The notes under the pieces were generated by a model. The model was given only the letters and a program-made list of their open reading frames with translations, ran no database searches and was not told the DNA's origin. This document shows, piece by piece, positions 16,451-26,210 of a DNA stretch of 64,000 nucleotides (positions are counted from its first letter, which is position 1; each line of letters begins with the position of its first letter). The translations under genes were made by a program, and so were the position numbers. This DNA is from Cyanobacteria bacterium SBLK (GTDB taxonomy: Bacteria > Cyanobacteriota > Cyanobacteriia > Cyanobacteriales > Spirulinaceae): the NCBI GenBank assembly GCA_017746715.1, contig JAGHZQ010000026.1, forward strand, positions 1 to 64,000, written 5' to 3'.

Positions 16451-19400
16451 ATGGATGTTTCCACCCTTGCCAATCCCCATATTTATCTGCCTCAACTGGA
16501 AGATATTTTACAGCGAGAGGTTCTCGCGCTGTCGCCGGATCTGACGCTGCTGCAAGTGCTGGCGGCCTTAACGCAAAATGCCGCTCGTGCCGGAGCGATC
16601 GCGACGGCGAAGGACGAAACCGGCGACATTCTCTCGAGTCATTGTGCCATTATCGTCGAGAACGAGCGCCCGGTGGGGATCGTCACCGAACGGGATATCA
16701 TCCGGCGCATCGCCCGAGAAGAAGCGATCGAGAACTATCCCGCGAGGGAAGCGATGACCGCCCATCCAATCGTGCTGGCCGAAAGTGAATTTACCAATGT
16801 GTTTGCCATTGTGGAATTGATGCAGCGCCACCGCATCCGCCATTTACCCGTAACGGACGATGGCGGCTGCCTCAAGGGCTTGATTACCCCGGAATCCCTG
16901 CGTTGGGTCCTGCAACCCGTCAATCTCTTGCGAATGCGCTTGCTCTCGGAAGTGATGTCCAGGGAAGTCATCACGGCGACGCCGACGACAACAGTCTTAG
17001 AACTGGCCAAACAAATGAGTCAGTATCGCATCAGTTGCATTGTTATCGCTCGCGAAACCCCCACAGGCACGATTCCCCTCGGCATCGTCACCGAATGGGA
17101 TATCGTGCAATACAAGGTGTTGGAGTTACCCCTCGAGGGACTCCAAGCCTCGCAAGTCATGAGTGCCCCCCTCTTAACCCTCACCCCCGAGATGCCGCTT
17201 TGGGAAGCCCATCGCTTTCTCCAGAGCAAGCGAATTCGTCGCGTTGTCATCGTAGACGAAGGAGGATTTCTGCAAGGACTGGTCACGCAAACCAGTATTT
17301 TACACTCTTTGAGTTCCCTCGATCTTTATAGCGTCGTGCAAACGCTACAGCAAAAAGTCCATCGCCTCGAACGGGAAAAACAGGAAATGCTCGAGGGGCG
17401 AACCCGTGAATTGGAAGTGCAAGTCAGCGAACGCACCCAAGAATTGCAGGCTCGAGCCCGACAAATTCAATTGGTCTACCAACGAGAGCGCATTATTGCC
17501 GAGATCGCCCGGGATATTCGCCAATCTTTGGATTTGCAAGAAATTTTAGATGCCACCGTCAAAAATTTGGGGACGTTTTTGGGGGTCGATCGCGTCATTA
17601 TCTTAAAATTCGATGCGGAATGGCATGGGGAAGTGGTGGCCGAATATACCGAAGGTCCTTGGAAAGTCTTGCTGGGACGAACGATTTACGATCCTTGTTT
17701 TGCACCGGATTGGGTGAATGCCTACCGACAGGGACGCATCCGCGTGGTGGATGACGTCGAACAAATCGAAATGAGCGATTGCCATCGCGAATTCCTCGCC
17801 GAATTGCAAGTGCGGGGCAAAATTCTCGTTCCCATCGTCCTGCAAGAAACGGATCCCGAGTCTGAGGGCAAGCAATCGCCGCGCCTGTGGGGCATTCTCA
17901 GCGTCAATCAATGCGGCATTCCCCGCCAATGGCAACCCTTTGAAAGCGAATTGCTCGAGGATCTGGCCACCCAAGTCGCGATCGCCATTCAACAATCGGA
18001 ATTGTACCAACGAGCTCGAGCCGACCTTGCCGAACGCCAGCGGGTCGAAATGGCACTGCGAAATCTCGTCACCGGAACCGCCAATGCCGTCGGTCGAGAC
18101 TTTTTTCCCGCCCTGGTGCGGCATTTAGCGGAAGCCCTGGCCGTGCGAATGGCAGTGGTGACTCGCTACGAGAACGGGCAAATCGAAGTTTTAGCCAGTT
18201 GGATCGATGGACGATTGCGATCGCTGCCCCCTCTCGCCCCCGAGACTTGTCCCTGCGGTCGAGTCCTTGCCGAGGGCAGCTATTTTTGTGAGGAGGGCAT
18301 GAGCAAAGATTATCCCGACATTGCCGCCGCCCTTCCCTTTACCCCAGAAGGGTATTTAGGTTTGGCCCTGTCGAACAGCAAAGAGGAACCCATCGGAACC
18401 TTAGCCATTGTTGATGACAATGTTTTGAGCGATCGCCAACACCGTCAAGGCATTTTGCGAGTCTTTGCCGCTCGCGCCGCCGCCGAACTGGAACGACAGG
18501 CCGCCACCCAGCGATTGCAGGCTCTCAACCAAACCCTCGAATATCGAGTGAGCAAGCGCACCAGCGCCCTGCAACAGTCCTTGCAAACCCTCTCGAACAT
18601 CAAATATGCCCTCGATCGCTTTGCCATTATCGCTATTACCGATCCCCAAGGCACGATTATCGAGGTCAACGATAAGTTTTGTGAGATTTCCGGCTACGAA
18701 CGCGAGGAACTGCTCGGTCAAACTCATAAAATCGTCAATTCCGGCTATCACCCCCAAGAATTTTTTGCGTGGATGTGGGAAACCATTCAAACCGGTCGAG
18801 TCTGGCGGGGCGAGATCCAAAATCGAGCTAAAAGCGGTCGCGAATATTGGGTCAATACGACCATCGTGCCGTTTTTTAACGAAGATGGGGAACTGTTTCA
18901 ATATTTAGCCATTCGCACGGATATTACCGAACAGAAAAAATCCGCAGAAGCCATCTCCCAACTGCTGCAACAAGAAAAAGAACTCAACGAACTCAAATCT
19001 CGATTTATCACCACCGCCTCTCACGAATTTCGCACCCCCCTCGCTCTCATTTCCTCCTCTACGGGGATATTGCAGGACTATGGCGATCGCCTGGCCGGGG
19101 TCAAAAAAGCCAAGCATTTGGGTCGCATTCAAGGGGCTGTCAAACAGATGACGCAACTGCTCGAAGATGTCTTAACCGTCGATCTCGTAGCCGAGGATCG
19201 CCTGCTCTTCCAACCTGCGTCAGTCAACTTAATCGAGTTTTGCGGCCGGCTGCAAGAAGAATTCGCCCGCAGCCATCCTCAGCGACAGATCGATTGGCAG
19301 ATCGAACCCCCCGAGCCGTCCAATCGAACCATCCAAGCCGATGCCAAGCTCCTGCACCAAATTTTCAGCAACCTTCTTTCGAACGCCCTCAAATACTCGC

Positions 19401-19693
19401 CGGACGATCGCCCGGTGGAGTGTTGTTTAACCTATCATGCCGCAACGGTGGTCTTTGTCGTTCGCGATCGCGGCATCGGCATCCCCGCCGCCGATCGCGA
19501 ACGACTCTTCGAGTCTTTTCACCGCGCCGATAATGTCGGCACCATTCAAGGGACCGGATTGGGTTTGGCCATTGTCAAGAAATGCGTGGACTTGCATGGT
19601 GGCACGATCGGAATCGAGAGTCGCGAAAATTCCGGTACTGCCGTTACTGTCGAACTTCCCATTACTCTAGGAGAGGAAAAATCTCATGGTTAA
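16451..19693 (+). CDS. Multi-sensor histidine kinase (4 CBS, 2 GAF, PAS, HisKA, HATPase)
   Basis: 1080 residues from the ATG at 16451; in-frame codons upstream overlap the previous gene and are not used. Four CBS motifs span about 20-300 (AMTAHPIVLAES, VMSREVITATPT, VMSAPLLTLTPE), usually adenylate-nucleotide sensors. Coiled coil at about 300-345. GAF1 at about 345-515, GAF2 at about 535-690, PAS/PAC at about 720-840 (NDKFCEISGYEREELLG, ITEQ). HisKA His 858 in TASHEFRTP. HATPase with NLLSNALKYSPDD and GTGLGLAIV. No conserved bilin Cys motif (CH) is evident in either GAF, so they are probably small-ligand or protein-interaction domains. The stop overlaps the next ATG by 8 bases, coupling translation to its probable partner regulator. 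Confidence 0.92.
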   Translation: MDVSTLANPHIYLPQLEDILQREVLALSPDLTLLQVLAALTQNAARAGAIATAKDETGDILSSHCAIIVENERPVGIVTERDIIRRIAREEAIENYPAREAMTAHPIVLAESEFTNVFAIVELMQRHRIRHLPVTDDGGCLKGLITPESLRWVLQPVNLLRMRLLSEVMSREVITATPTTTVLELAKQMSQYRISCIVIARETPTGTIPLGIVTEWDIVQYKVLELPLEGLQASQVMSAPLLTLTPEMPLWEAHRFLQSKRIRRVVIVDEGGFLQGLVTQTSILHSLSSLDLYSVVQTLQQKVHRLEREKQEMLEGRTRELEVQVSERTQELQARARQIQLVYQRERIIAEIARDIRQSLDLQEILDATVKNLGTFLGVDRVIILKFDAEWHGEVVAEYTEGPWKVLLGRTIYDPCFAPDWVNAYRQGRIRVVDDVEQIEMSDCHREFLAELQVRGKILVPIVLQETDPESEGKQSPRLWGILSVNQCGIPRQWQPFESELLEDLATQVAIAIQQSELYQRARADLAERQRVEMALRNLVTGTANAVGRDFFPALVRHLAEALAVRMAVVTRYENGQIEVLASWIDGRLRSLPPLAPETCPCGRVLAEGSYFCEEGMSKDYPDIAAALPFTPEGYLGLALSNSKEEPIGTLAIVDDNVLSDRQHRQGILRVFAARAAAELERQAATQRLQALNQTLEYRVSKRTSALQQSLQTLSNIKYALDRFAIIAITDPQGTIIEVNDKFCEISGYEREELLGQTHKIVNSGYHPQEFFAWMWETIQTGRVWRGEIQNRAKSGREYWVNTTIVPFFNEDGELFQYLAIRTDITEQKKSAEAISQLLQQEKELNELKSRFITTASHEFRTPLALISSSTGILQDYGDRLAGVKKAKHLGRIQGAVKQMTQLLEDVLTVDLVAEDRLLFQPASVNLIEFCGRLQEEFARSHPQRQIDWQIEPPEPSNRTIQADAKLLHQIFSNLLSNALKYSPDDRPVECCLTYHAATVVFVVRDRGIGIPAADRERLFESFHRADNVGTIQGTGLGLAIVKKCVDLHGGTIGIESRENSGTAVTVELPITLGEEKSHG

Positions 19694-21407
19694 AATTTTA
19701 GCGATCGAAGACGATCCCCAAGTTCTCGATAATATTTTCGATATTCTCGAATTGGAGGATTACGATATCGTCACGGCCAATAACGGTCGGAGGGGGGTGG
19801 AGGTCGCCCTCAAAGAACGACCGGATCTCGTGATTTGCGATGTGATGATGCCTCATATGAACGGGTATGAGGTTTTACAGGCCTTGCGAGAGCAACAGGC
19901 AACAAAAACCGTTCCTTTTATCTTTTTAACCGCCAAAGCCGATCGCGCCGATCTGCGGCACGGGATGGAACTCGGAGCCGACGACTATCTCACCAAACCC
20001 TTTACCCCCCAAGAACTCCTGCAAGCACTTCTCACGCGCCTGGCCAAACAAAAAGAGCTGACCCAACACTCGAGCGAGCAAATTCAAGCCATTACCCGGC
20101 AACTGAACAATCGCCTTTATATCGACCCGATTACCGGCTTGCCCAATCGCCTGACCCTGAGAAAACAGTTTCTCAACCTCGTCCAAGCCTATCGACAAGC
20201 TGCCAAAGGCACGAAGATTTTGGGGATTGCCAGCTTGCGCGTCGATCGCTTTGAGTCCATTCGCCGGGATCTCGGCTATCAACAGGGCGATCGGCTCCTG
20301 CAAAGTTTTGCGGGCTGCTTGCGGGACAGTTTTGCCGATGAATTTGTCGCCCAAATCGATAATCGCGACTATGTCGTTCTTTTTCGACCCGTTCCCCACA
20401 AAAGAGAGTTGCTCGATCCGATTTTGGCTTTGCGCGATCGCCTGAGCAACCCCTTTACCCTCGAGGAAAAGAAAATTTTTCTCTCCATTAGTGCGGGAAT
20501 TGCCCTTTTTCCAAGGGATGGTAACAATATTGCGACTTTAACGAGTAATGCGGAAACGGCAATGGTTCGCGTGGCAGAACACCAAGGGGATACCTATGAA
20601 TTTTACAGTTCTATCAAACATCAAATCACCGCTCCCAAACTGGATTTAGAAGCAGACTTGCGCGAGGCCATCGCCCGAGAGCAATTGGAGATTCACTACC
20701 AACCGCAGATCGAGGCAACGACGCAAACTATTGCATCCTGCGAAGCCGTCCTGCGCTGGCAGCATCCCGACCGCGGTCTCATCCCGCCGGCCGAGTTCGT
20801 TCCCCTAGCCGAAGAAGTCGGCTTGCTTTCTCGCATTAGCGAGTATATCTTAGAGCGTGCTTGCGATCGCGTCGTCGGGTGGCAAAAAGAGTTCGCGCAG
20901 CCGCTTCGCTTGGCCGTCAATATTTCCAACCAACAATTCGAGCAAGCCCAGATGCGGCATCGGATTGCGAAAATACTGTCAAACAGCGGCTTGAAACCGG
21001 AAGATTTGGAATTGGAATTCGCCGAGAACTTCTTAATTCAAGATGTGGCGATCGCCCAACGCAACTTGGATGCCTTTCGTCACTTGGGGGTTAGGCTGGC
21101 GATCGATAACTTTGGTACGGGCTATTCTTCACTGCAATATCTCCAGAAGTTTAAGGTCGATACCCTAAAAATCGATCGCTGTTTTATTCGGGGGATCGAG
21201 CGTAACGGCAGCAATGGGGCGATCGTGCAAGCGATCTTGGAGATGTCCCATCATCTTGGTTTGCGGGTCGTTGCTGAAGGCGTTGCAACAAAAGCGGAGG
21301 CAATATATTTACAACAAAACCATTGCGATTTTCTCCAAGGCTCTTATTACAGCGCCCCTGTTAGTGCGATACACTTTAGTTCAAAGCTAAAAAGTCTCGC
21401 AATATAG
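19686..21407 (+). CDS. Receiver-GGDEF(degenerate)-EAL(degenerate) response regulator, paralogue 1
   Basis: 573 residues. Receiver with Asp 52 (VICDVMMP). The GGDEF signature is replaced by AQIDNRDYVVLF, so no diguanylate cyclase activity is expected. The EAL domain has EAVLRW, NISNQQF, AIDNFGTGYSSL (second Asp of DDFGTG changed to Asn), KIDRCF and AEGVA (Glu of AEGVE missing). These substitutions make phosphodiesterase activity doubtful; it may only bind c-di-GMP or a partner. Its start lies within the end of the multi-sensor kinase gene, the likely phosphodonor. Confidence 0.9.
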   Translation: MVKILAIEDDPQVLDNIFDILELEDYDIVTANNGRRGVEVALKERPDLVICDVMMPHMNGYEVLQALREQQATKTVPFIFLTAKADRADLRHGMELGADDYLTKPFTPQELLQALLTRLAKQKELTQHSSEQIQAITRQLNNRLYIDPITGLPNRLTLRKQFLNLVQAYRQAAKGTKILGIASLRVDRFESIRRDLGYQQGDRLLQSFAGCLRDSFADEFVAQIDNRDYVVLFRPVPHKRELLDPILALRDRLSNPFTLEEKKIFLSISAGIALFPRDGNNIATLTSNAETAMVRVAEHQGDTYEFYSSIKHQITAPKLDLEADLREAIAREQLEIHYQPQIEATTQTIASCEAVLRWQHPDRGLIPPAEFVPLAEEVGLLSRISEYILERACDRVVGWQKEFAQPLRLAVNISNQQFEQAQMRHRIAKILSNSGLKPEDLELEFAENFLIQDVAIAQRNLDAFRHLGVRLAIDNFGTGYSSLQYLQKFKVDTLKIDRCFIRGIERNGSNGAIVQAILEMSHHLGLRVVAEGVATKAEAIYLQQNHCDFLQGSYYSAPVSAIHFSSKLKSLAI

Positions 21408-21462
21408 AGGTATCAATTCAAAATTCAAAAGGTCGATCGGACTCAAATCAGGGATAGCGCTC

Positions 21463-23184
21463 ATGGGTAAAATTCTCGTCATCGAAGACGATCCGCAAAT
21501 ACAAGATAGCATTCTCGATATTCTCGAATTGGAGGATTACGAGATTGTCATGGCCAATAATGGCCGAACGGGGGTTGAAATTGCCTTAAAAGAGCAACCG
21601 GAACTCATCGTCTGCGATGTGATGATGCCGCAAATGAACGGGTATGAAGTGCTGCGAATCTTGCGATCGCAAACGGCAACGGCAACTACGCCCTTTATCT
21701 TTTTAACGGCCAAAGCCGATCGCACGGATCTGCGTCAGGGGATGGAACTCGGGGCGGATGATTATCTGACCAAACCCTTTACCCCTCGGGAACTCCTGCA
21801 AGCCGTCGAGACCTGCCTCGCCAAACGCGCCGCCCTCGCCCGAGAATATGACGAGCGCCTTCAACGGATCGCCCGAGAAGCCCAAAATCGCCTTTATATC
21901 GAACCCGTGACGGGGCTACCCAATCGTTTAACTTTAAGAAGGCAATTTGCCAAGAAGGTGAAGGTTTACGAGAGCCAACCCCAAGGAGACGCTCTGCTGG
22001 GTATTGTCAGCCTGCGAATCGATCGCTTTGAGTCTCTCCGTCACGATCTCGGCTATCAACAGAGCGATCGCCTCTTGGCCGAATTTGCTCGATGCTTGCA
22101 AGAAAATTTGCCCGAGCAATTTATCGCCCAAATCGAACCTCGCAAATATGTTATTCTTTTTCCTCCCGTGAGGCACGAGCAAGATTTAAGCGAACCCATC
22201 CACAATTTACAAGCATTCCTCGAAAAGCCATTTTTTTTAAACGAGCGCAAAGTGTGTCTCTCGGTTAGTGCGGGAATTGCTCTTTATCCCCGAGATGGTC
22301 GCAATATCGCGCAATTGATGCGGGCGGCAGAAACGGCTCTCGCGAGAGGGGAAAGCAAGGGCTGCACTTTTTATCGCCCGGCCTTCCGTCGCGGCAACGC
22401 GGACGCGTTAAATTTAGAAGCAGAATTGCGAGAAGCGATCGCCCGAGAGCAACTGCAAGTTCATTACCAACCCAAAATTCACGCCGTCACCCATACGATT
22501 GAAGGGTGCGAAGCCTTAGTCCGCTGGCCGCATCCCGAACAAGGCAATATCCCCCCTAATTGTTTTGTCCCCCTGGCCGAAGAGGTTGGACTCATCGATA
22601 ACATTGGGGAGTATGTCCTCGAGCGCGCCTGTTGGCAACTCAAACAGTGGCAGCAGTATGTCTCTCGTTCCTTCACGGTCGCGGTCAATGTGTCCGGCCG
22701 CCAATTCAACCGCATGGAGTTGCGCCAACGGGTTTTAAAAATCGTCGTTGACAATGGGTTAGTCGCCAGTAATTTGGAATTAGAACTCTCGGAAAATTCA
22801 TTAGTACGGGATTTGGCCACTGCTCAACGCCGCTTGGATTCTTTTCGACATTTGGGGGTGAAAATCGCGATCGACGACTTTGGAACGGGCTATTCTTCCT
22901 TGCAATACCTCCAACAATTTGAGTTCGATACTTTGAAGATCGATCGCTGTTTCATTCAAGAGATCGATCGTAATGCCAGCAATGGAGCGATCGTGCGGGC
23001 AACGATTGAAATGGCCCATCTTTTGGGGGTCAAAGTGGTTGCCGAGGGAGTGGAACGCAAAGAAGAAATGAGCTATCTCCAAGCCAATCATTGCGATTTC
23101 ATCCAAGGTTTTTACTTTAGCAAACCCCTCCCTGCTGAAGAGTTCGGCCTGTTATTGCAATCTAATGTCGTCCTCGCCTTTTAA
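21463..23184 (+). CDS. Receiver-GGDEF(degenerate)-EAL response regulator, paralogue 2
   Basis: 573 residues. Receiver ICDVMMPQMNGYE. The cyclase site is degenerate (AQIEPRKYVILF). The EAL domain keeps EALVRW, NVSGRQF, LELELSEN, AIDDFGTGYSSL, KIDRCF, VAEGVE and IQGFYFS, so it is the most likely active c-di-GMP phosphodiesterase of the three tandem paralogues. It lies 55 bp after paralogue 1; its 3' end shares a near-identical tract with paralogue 3. Confidence 0.92.
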   Translation: MGKILVIEDDPQIQDSILDILELEDYEIVMANNGRTGVEIALKEQPELIVCDVMMPQMNGYEVLRILRSQTATATTPFIFLTAKADRTDLRQGMELGADDYLTKPFTPRELLQAVETCLAKRAALAREYDERLQRIAREAQNRLYIEPVTGLPNRLTLRRQFAKKVKVYESQPQGDALLGIVSLRIDRFESLRHDLGYQQSDRLLAEFARCLQENLPEQFIAQIEPRKYVILFPPVRHEQDLSEPIHNLQAFLEKPFFLNERKVCLSVSAGIALYPRDGRNIAQLMRAAETALARGESKGCTFYRPAFRRGNADALNLEAELREAIAREQLQVHYQPKIHAVTHTIEGCEALVRWPHPEQGNIPPNCFVPLAEEVGLIDNIGEYVLERACWQLKQWQQYVSRSFTVAVNVSGRQFNRMELRQRVLKIVVDNGLVASNLELELSENSLVRDLATAQRRLDSFRHLGVKIAIDDFGTGYSSLQYLQQFEFDTLKIDRCFIQEIDRNASNGAIVRATIEMAHLLGVKVVAEGVERKEEMSYLQANHCDFIQGFYFSKPLPAEEFGLLLQSNVVLAF

Positions 23185-23401
23185 ACTCGCGAGCAAATCC
23201 TCAGACAAATATCAAAGAGGGAAAGTTATCTAGTGCAATTCATCTTGTCGGGATATTCTGGCTGTTTGGGTGAGACTCTCTTTTTTGTTTTGAGGGAATA
23301 GAGCAACCCGATCGCGAGATCGATGGATAAAATTAAAAGAGTCGGATAATATGCACCCAAACAAAAATCCTCAATATTAGAATTGCAACAGCAGAAAAAC
23401 C

Positions 23402-25156
23402 ATGAACAAAATCTTAGCGATTGAAGACGAACCCCAAGTGCTTGACAATATTCTCGATATTTTGGAATTGGAAGAGTACGACGTTATCTCGGCAAACAAT
23501 GGTCGCACGGGGGTGGAACTGGCTTTAAAGGAGTTGCCGGACTTAATTATTTCCGATGTGATGATGCCCCATATGAACGGGTATGAGGTCTTGCAAGCCT
23601 TACGATCGCATGAAGCCACAAAAACCACGCCCTTTATTTTTTTAACGGCAAAGAGCGATCGCGCGGATCTGCGCCAAGGCATGAAGCTCGGAGCCGACGA
23701 CTATCTCAGCAAGCCTTTTACCCCTCGAGAACTCTTGGAAGCCATCGAAACGCGTTTGGCAAAACGCGACATTTTAGCCCAACAATACGACGAAAAAATC
23801 CAAGCCGTTACCCGAGAATTACAGGAGCAACTCTATATCGAACCCGTAACGGGTTTGCCCAATCGCTTGACCATCCGAGATCGCTTGAGCGAAACGATCG
23901 AGAAATATCGCCAAGAGATTCAAAGGGGAGGATTATTAGCTGTTGTGAACCTGCAAATCGATCGCTTTCAGTCCATCCGTCGCGATTTGGGCTATCAGCA
24001 AACCGATATGCTGCTGAAAGAATTTGCCAACTGTCTGAGGAAGCATTTTCCCGAGCAATTTATCGCTCACATCGATGCTCGCGAATTTATTCTGATTTGT
24101 CCCCCCGTCCAGAGCAAGCGGCAATGCGTCGAACCCATTTGCACCTTGCAAAATACGCTGCGCGAACCTTTTTTAATTCAGGGAAATCCCGTTTTTCTCT
24201 CCATTGGTGCGGGGATTGCGATTTACCCCCGCGACGGCGATAATATCGTCGATCTGATGGTCAATGCCGAAACGGCGATCGGTCAGATTGAAATCCAAAA
24301 TAATCGCCATACTCCCTACCAGTTTTATAATCCTCTCAAGCATCGCCAAAGACCGACATTAAATTTAGAAGCCGAATTACGCGGCGCGATCGCCCGGGAA
24401 CAATTGCAAGTTTACTACCAACCCGTAATTAATACGGCAACGCAGACGATTGATGTCTGCGAAGCCTTAATTCGCTGGCAGCACCCCGAACGAGAACTCC
24501 TCCTCCCCCGTCGCTTTTTACCTCTCGCACAAGAAGTCGGATTGCTCGATCGCATTGGTCGATACGTGATGGAACGCGCTTGCGAGCAAGTCAAATACTG
24601 GCAGCAGGAATTCAAGTGCCCTCTTCGGCTGGCAGTCAATCTCTCGAGCGGACAGTTCGAACAAGCGGGACTGCACGACCAAATCTTGCAAATTTTAACG
24701 CAGACATCCCTCGCGCCAGAAGATTTAGAATTGGAACTCACGGAAAACTCGTTAGAACGAGATTGTCTCACGAGCAAACGCCGATTGGATGCTTTGCATC
24801 AGTTAGGGGTGAAAATCGCGATCGATAATTTTGGCACGGGCTATTCTTCCCTGCAATATCTCCAGAAATTTAAGTTCGATACTTTGAAGATCGATCGCTG
24901 TTTCATTCAAGAGATCGATCGCAATGCCAGCAATGGAGCGATCGTGCGAGCAACGATTGAAATGGCCCATCATTTGGGATTAAAAGTCGTTGCCGAGGGG
25001 GTAGAAAGCCAAGAAGAAATGAGCTATCTCCAAGCCAACCATTGCGATTTCATCCAAGGTTTTTACTTTAGCCAACCCCTCCCTGCTGAGGAGTTTGGCG
25101 GGTTGTTGCAATCGGGTTCTCCTTTTGCATCTTTGGATTCGCGATCGCCAGATTAG
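23402..25156 (+). CDS. Receiver-GGDEF(degenerate)-EAL response regulator, paralogue 3
   Basis: 584 residues. Receiver IISDVMMPHMNGYE. The cyclase site is lost (AHIDAREFILIC). EAL: EALIRW, NLSSGQF, LELELTEN, AIDNFGTGYSSL (Asp to Asn in DDFGTG), KIDRCF, VAEGVE, IQGFYFS. Activity is uncertain because of the Asn. A 217-bp gap before the gene suggests its own promoter. The C-terminal coding tract (24874-25098) nearly matches paralogue 2 and indicates gene conversion. Confidence 0.9.
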   Translation: MNKILAIEDEPQVLDNILDILELEEYDVISANNGRTGVELALKELPDLIISDVMMPHMNGYEVLQALRSHEATKTTPFIFLTAKSDRADLRQGMKLGADDYLSKPFTPRELLEAIETRLAKRDILAQQYDEKIQAVTRELQEQLYIEPVTGLPNRLTIRDRLSETIEKYRQEIQRGGLLAVVNLQIDRFQSIRRDLGYQQTDMLLKEFANCLRKHFPEQFIAHIDAREFILICPPVQSKRQCVEPICTLQNTLREPFLIQGNPVFLSIGAGIAIYPRDGDNIVDLMVNAETAIGQIEIQNNRHTPYQFYNPLKHRQRPTLNLEAELRGAIAREQLQVYYQPVINTATQTIDVCEALIRWQHPERELLLPRRFLPLAQEVGLLDRIGRYVMERACEQVKYWQQEFKCPLRLAVNLSSGQFEQAGLHDQILQILTQTSLAPEDLELELTENSLERDCLTSKRRLDALHQLGVKIAIDNFGTGYSSLQYLQKFKFDTLKIDRCFIQEIDRNASNGAIVRATIEMAHHLGLKVVAEGVESQEEMSYLQANHCDFIQGFYFSQPLPAEEFGGLLQSGSPFASLDSRSPD

Positions 25157-25200
25157 GGGAGATGGGGGAGCGTCGGGAGCAGGAGGAGTGGGGAAGCTCA
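25156..25200. repeat. G-rich purine minisatellite, copy 1
   Basis: Short GGGGAG/TCGGGAG units; the same family appears at 31985-32040 and 54014-54060, always just outside genes. Confidence 0.5.
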
Positions 25201-25245
25201 GTTCGGACGATTCTAGTCAGGTGCGTTACGCTTCTAGAAGTTCAA

Positions 25246-25271
25246 AGAGTGCGTTCAAACGAACGCACTCT
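25246..25271. terminator. Perfect 11-bp inverted repeat between convergent genes
   Basis: AGAGTGCGTTC and GAACGCACTCT with a 4-base loop. It lies between convergent genes (ends at 25156 and 25326), which fits a bidirectional terminator, although no long T run follows on either strand. Confidence 0.45.
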
Positions 25272-25325
25272 ATATGCTCTTGAATTTCTCAATAACTGAG
25301 TATTTTTTGATAAAAGGTGTTCAAA

Positions 25326-25709
25326 TTAGCGAGCGCTTATATAAACGCTTAAGTCTGCGCGCGATACATTCTCGAACACTGCTGCTGGAATCGGAGCACC
25401 CAAACAGTCGTAGACTTCTGACACCATCTCACCGGGTGGAATAACAGTTGGCGAGTTTTGCGGACAGGATCGAGGGCCGTCAAATACCTTCACTGCAACC
25501 CGTCCGATTTCAGCAAAAGGTGTGATATTCGTATAAAAAGCGCGAAACTCTGTTGTTGAAGGCTCAAACCGTACCATTTGCGGCTCCGATCCAAGTTTTA
25601 ATAGAAAACTGCTAGGCATGGGGCCAGCAGTAGCACTAGTGACTTGAATGCTCAGAGCCACAGCGACGACCAAGCAAAAAGCTACCAACATCTTAATGGC
25701 GCGTTTCAT
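25326..25709 (-). CDS. Small secreted protein of unknown function
   Basis: 127 residues, ATG at 25709 with AAGGAG upstream. Signal peptide MLVAFCLVVAVALSIQVTSATA followed by GPMP. The mature part is about 100 residues with two cysteines (SCPQ and YDCLG) that may form a disulfide, and an alternating hydrophobic pattern fitting a small beta fold. No family recognised. Confidence 0.75.
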   Translation of the reverse strand: MKRAIKMLVAFCLVVAVALSIQVTSATAGPMPSSFLLKLGSEPQMVRFEPSTTEFRAFYTNITPFAEIGRVAVKVFDGPRSCPQNSPTVIPPGEMVSEVYDCLGAPIPAAVFENVSRADLSVYISAR

Positions 25710-26210
25710 ATTTCTCCTTAAAGAAAATCAATGAACTAAATGGGGACAGTGAAGTCTGTATTCTGTTTGTTATAGCTGCACGAGAAAAGAAATTTCTAAT
25801 ATACGAGCTTTTCGAATACATACTGTCGATTACTCTAACATTACGATGTCAAAAAGATACAAATTCTGACATCTTTTTAGATTAAGTTTTTTAAACCTGT
25901 ATATTTTACCCAATGTTTATGTTCTCTTAAAAAAGAGGTGGCGATCGCAATTCTGAATGGTATCGGGAAAGATAGAGGCGGAGCGATCGCGGCGATCGTT
26001 CCTCTTGAATCGTCGGAATCGAACTTAAATTTTCAATCCGCGATCGCTTGCTTAAAATCACTAAAAAGAAAAAGTATGGCGATCGCTACATCTTTATTAA
26101 TTATTCGTCAAAGAAAATTTTCGCGATTCCTCTTGAGATTTAGTTGAGAATTTATTTTTATTGGCTTCTTAATTCTTAATATTATCATCATGCTAAGTTT
26201 ATCTTTTTGG
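25710..26210. other. Intergenic region between divergent small secreted protein genes
   Basis: AT-rich. It contains the second 60-bp dispersed repeat and several HIP1 sites; the apparent plus-strand reading frame at 25938-26147 is repeat-derived and not supported as a gene. Confidence 0.5.
25931..25990 (+). repeat. 60-bp HIP1-bounded dispersed repeat, copy 2
   Basis: Gap-free counterpart of 6041-6100 with differences mostly at single positions; begins in an A-run and ends at GCGATCGC. Confidence 0.7.

Noticed and set aside
25938-26147. Plus-strand small frame similar to one at 6024-6239
   Set aside because: Both are translations of the 60-bp dispersed repeat; the rest of the frames is unrelated.
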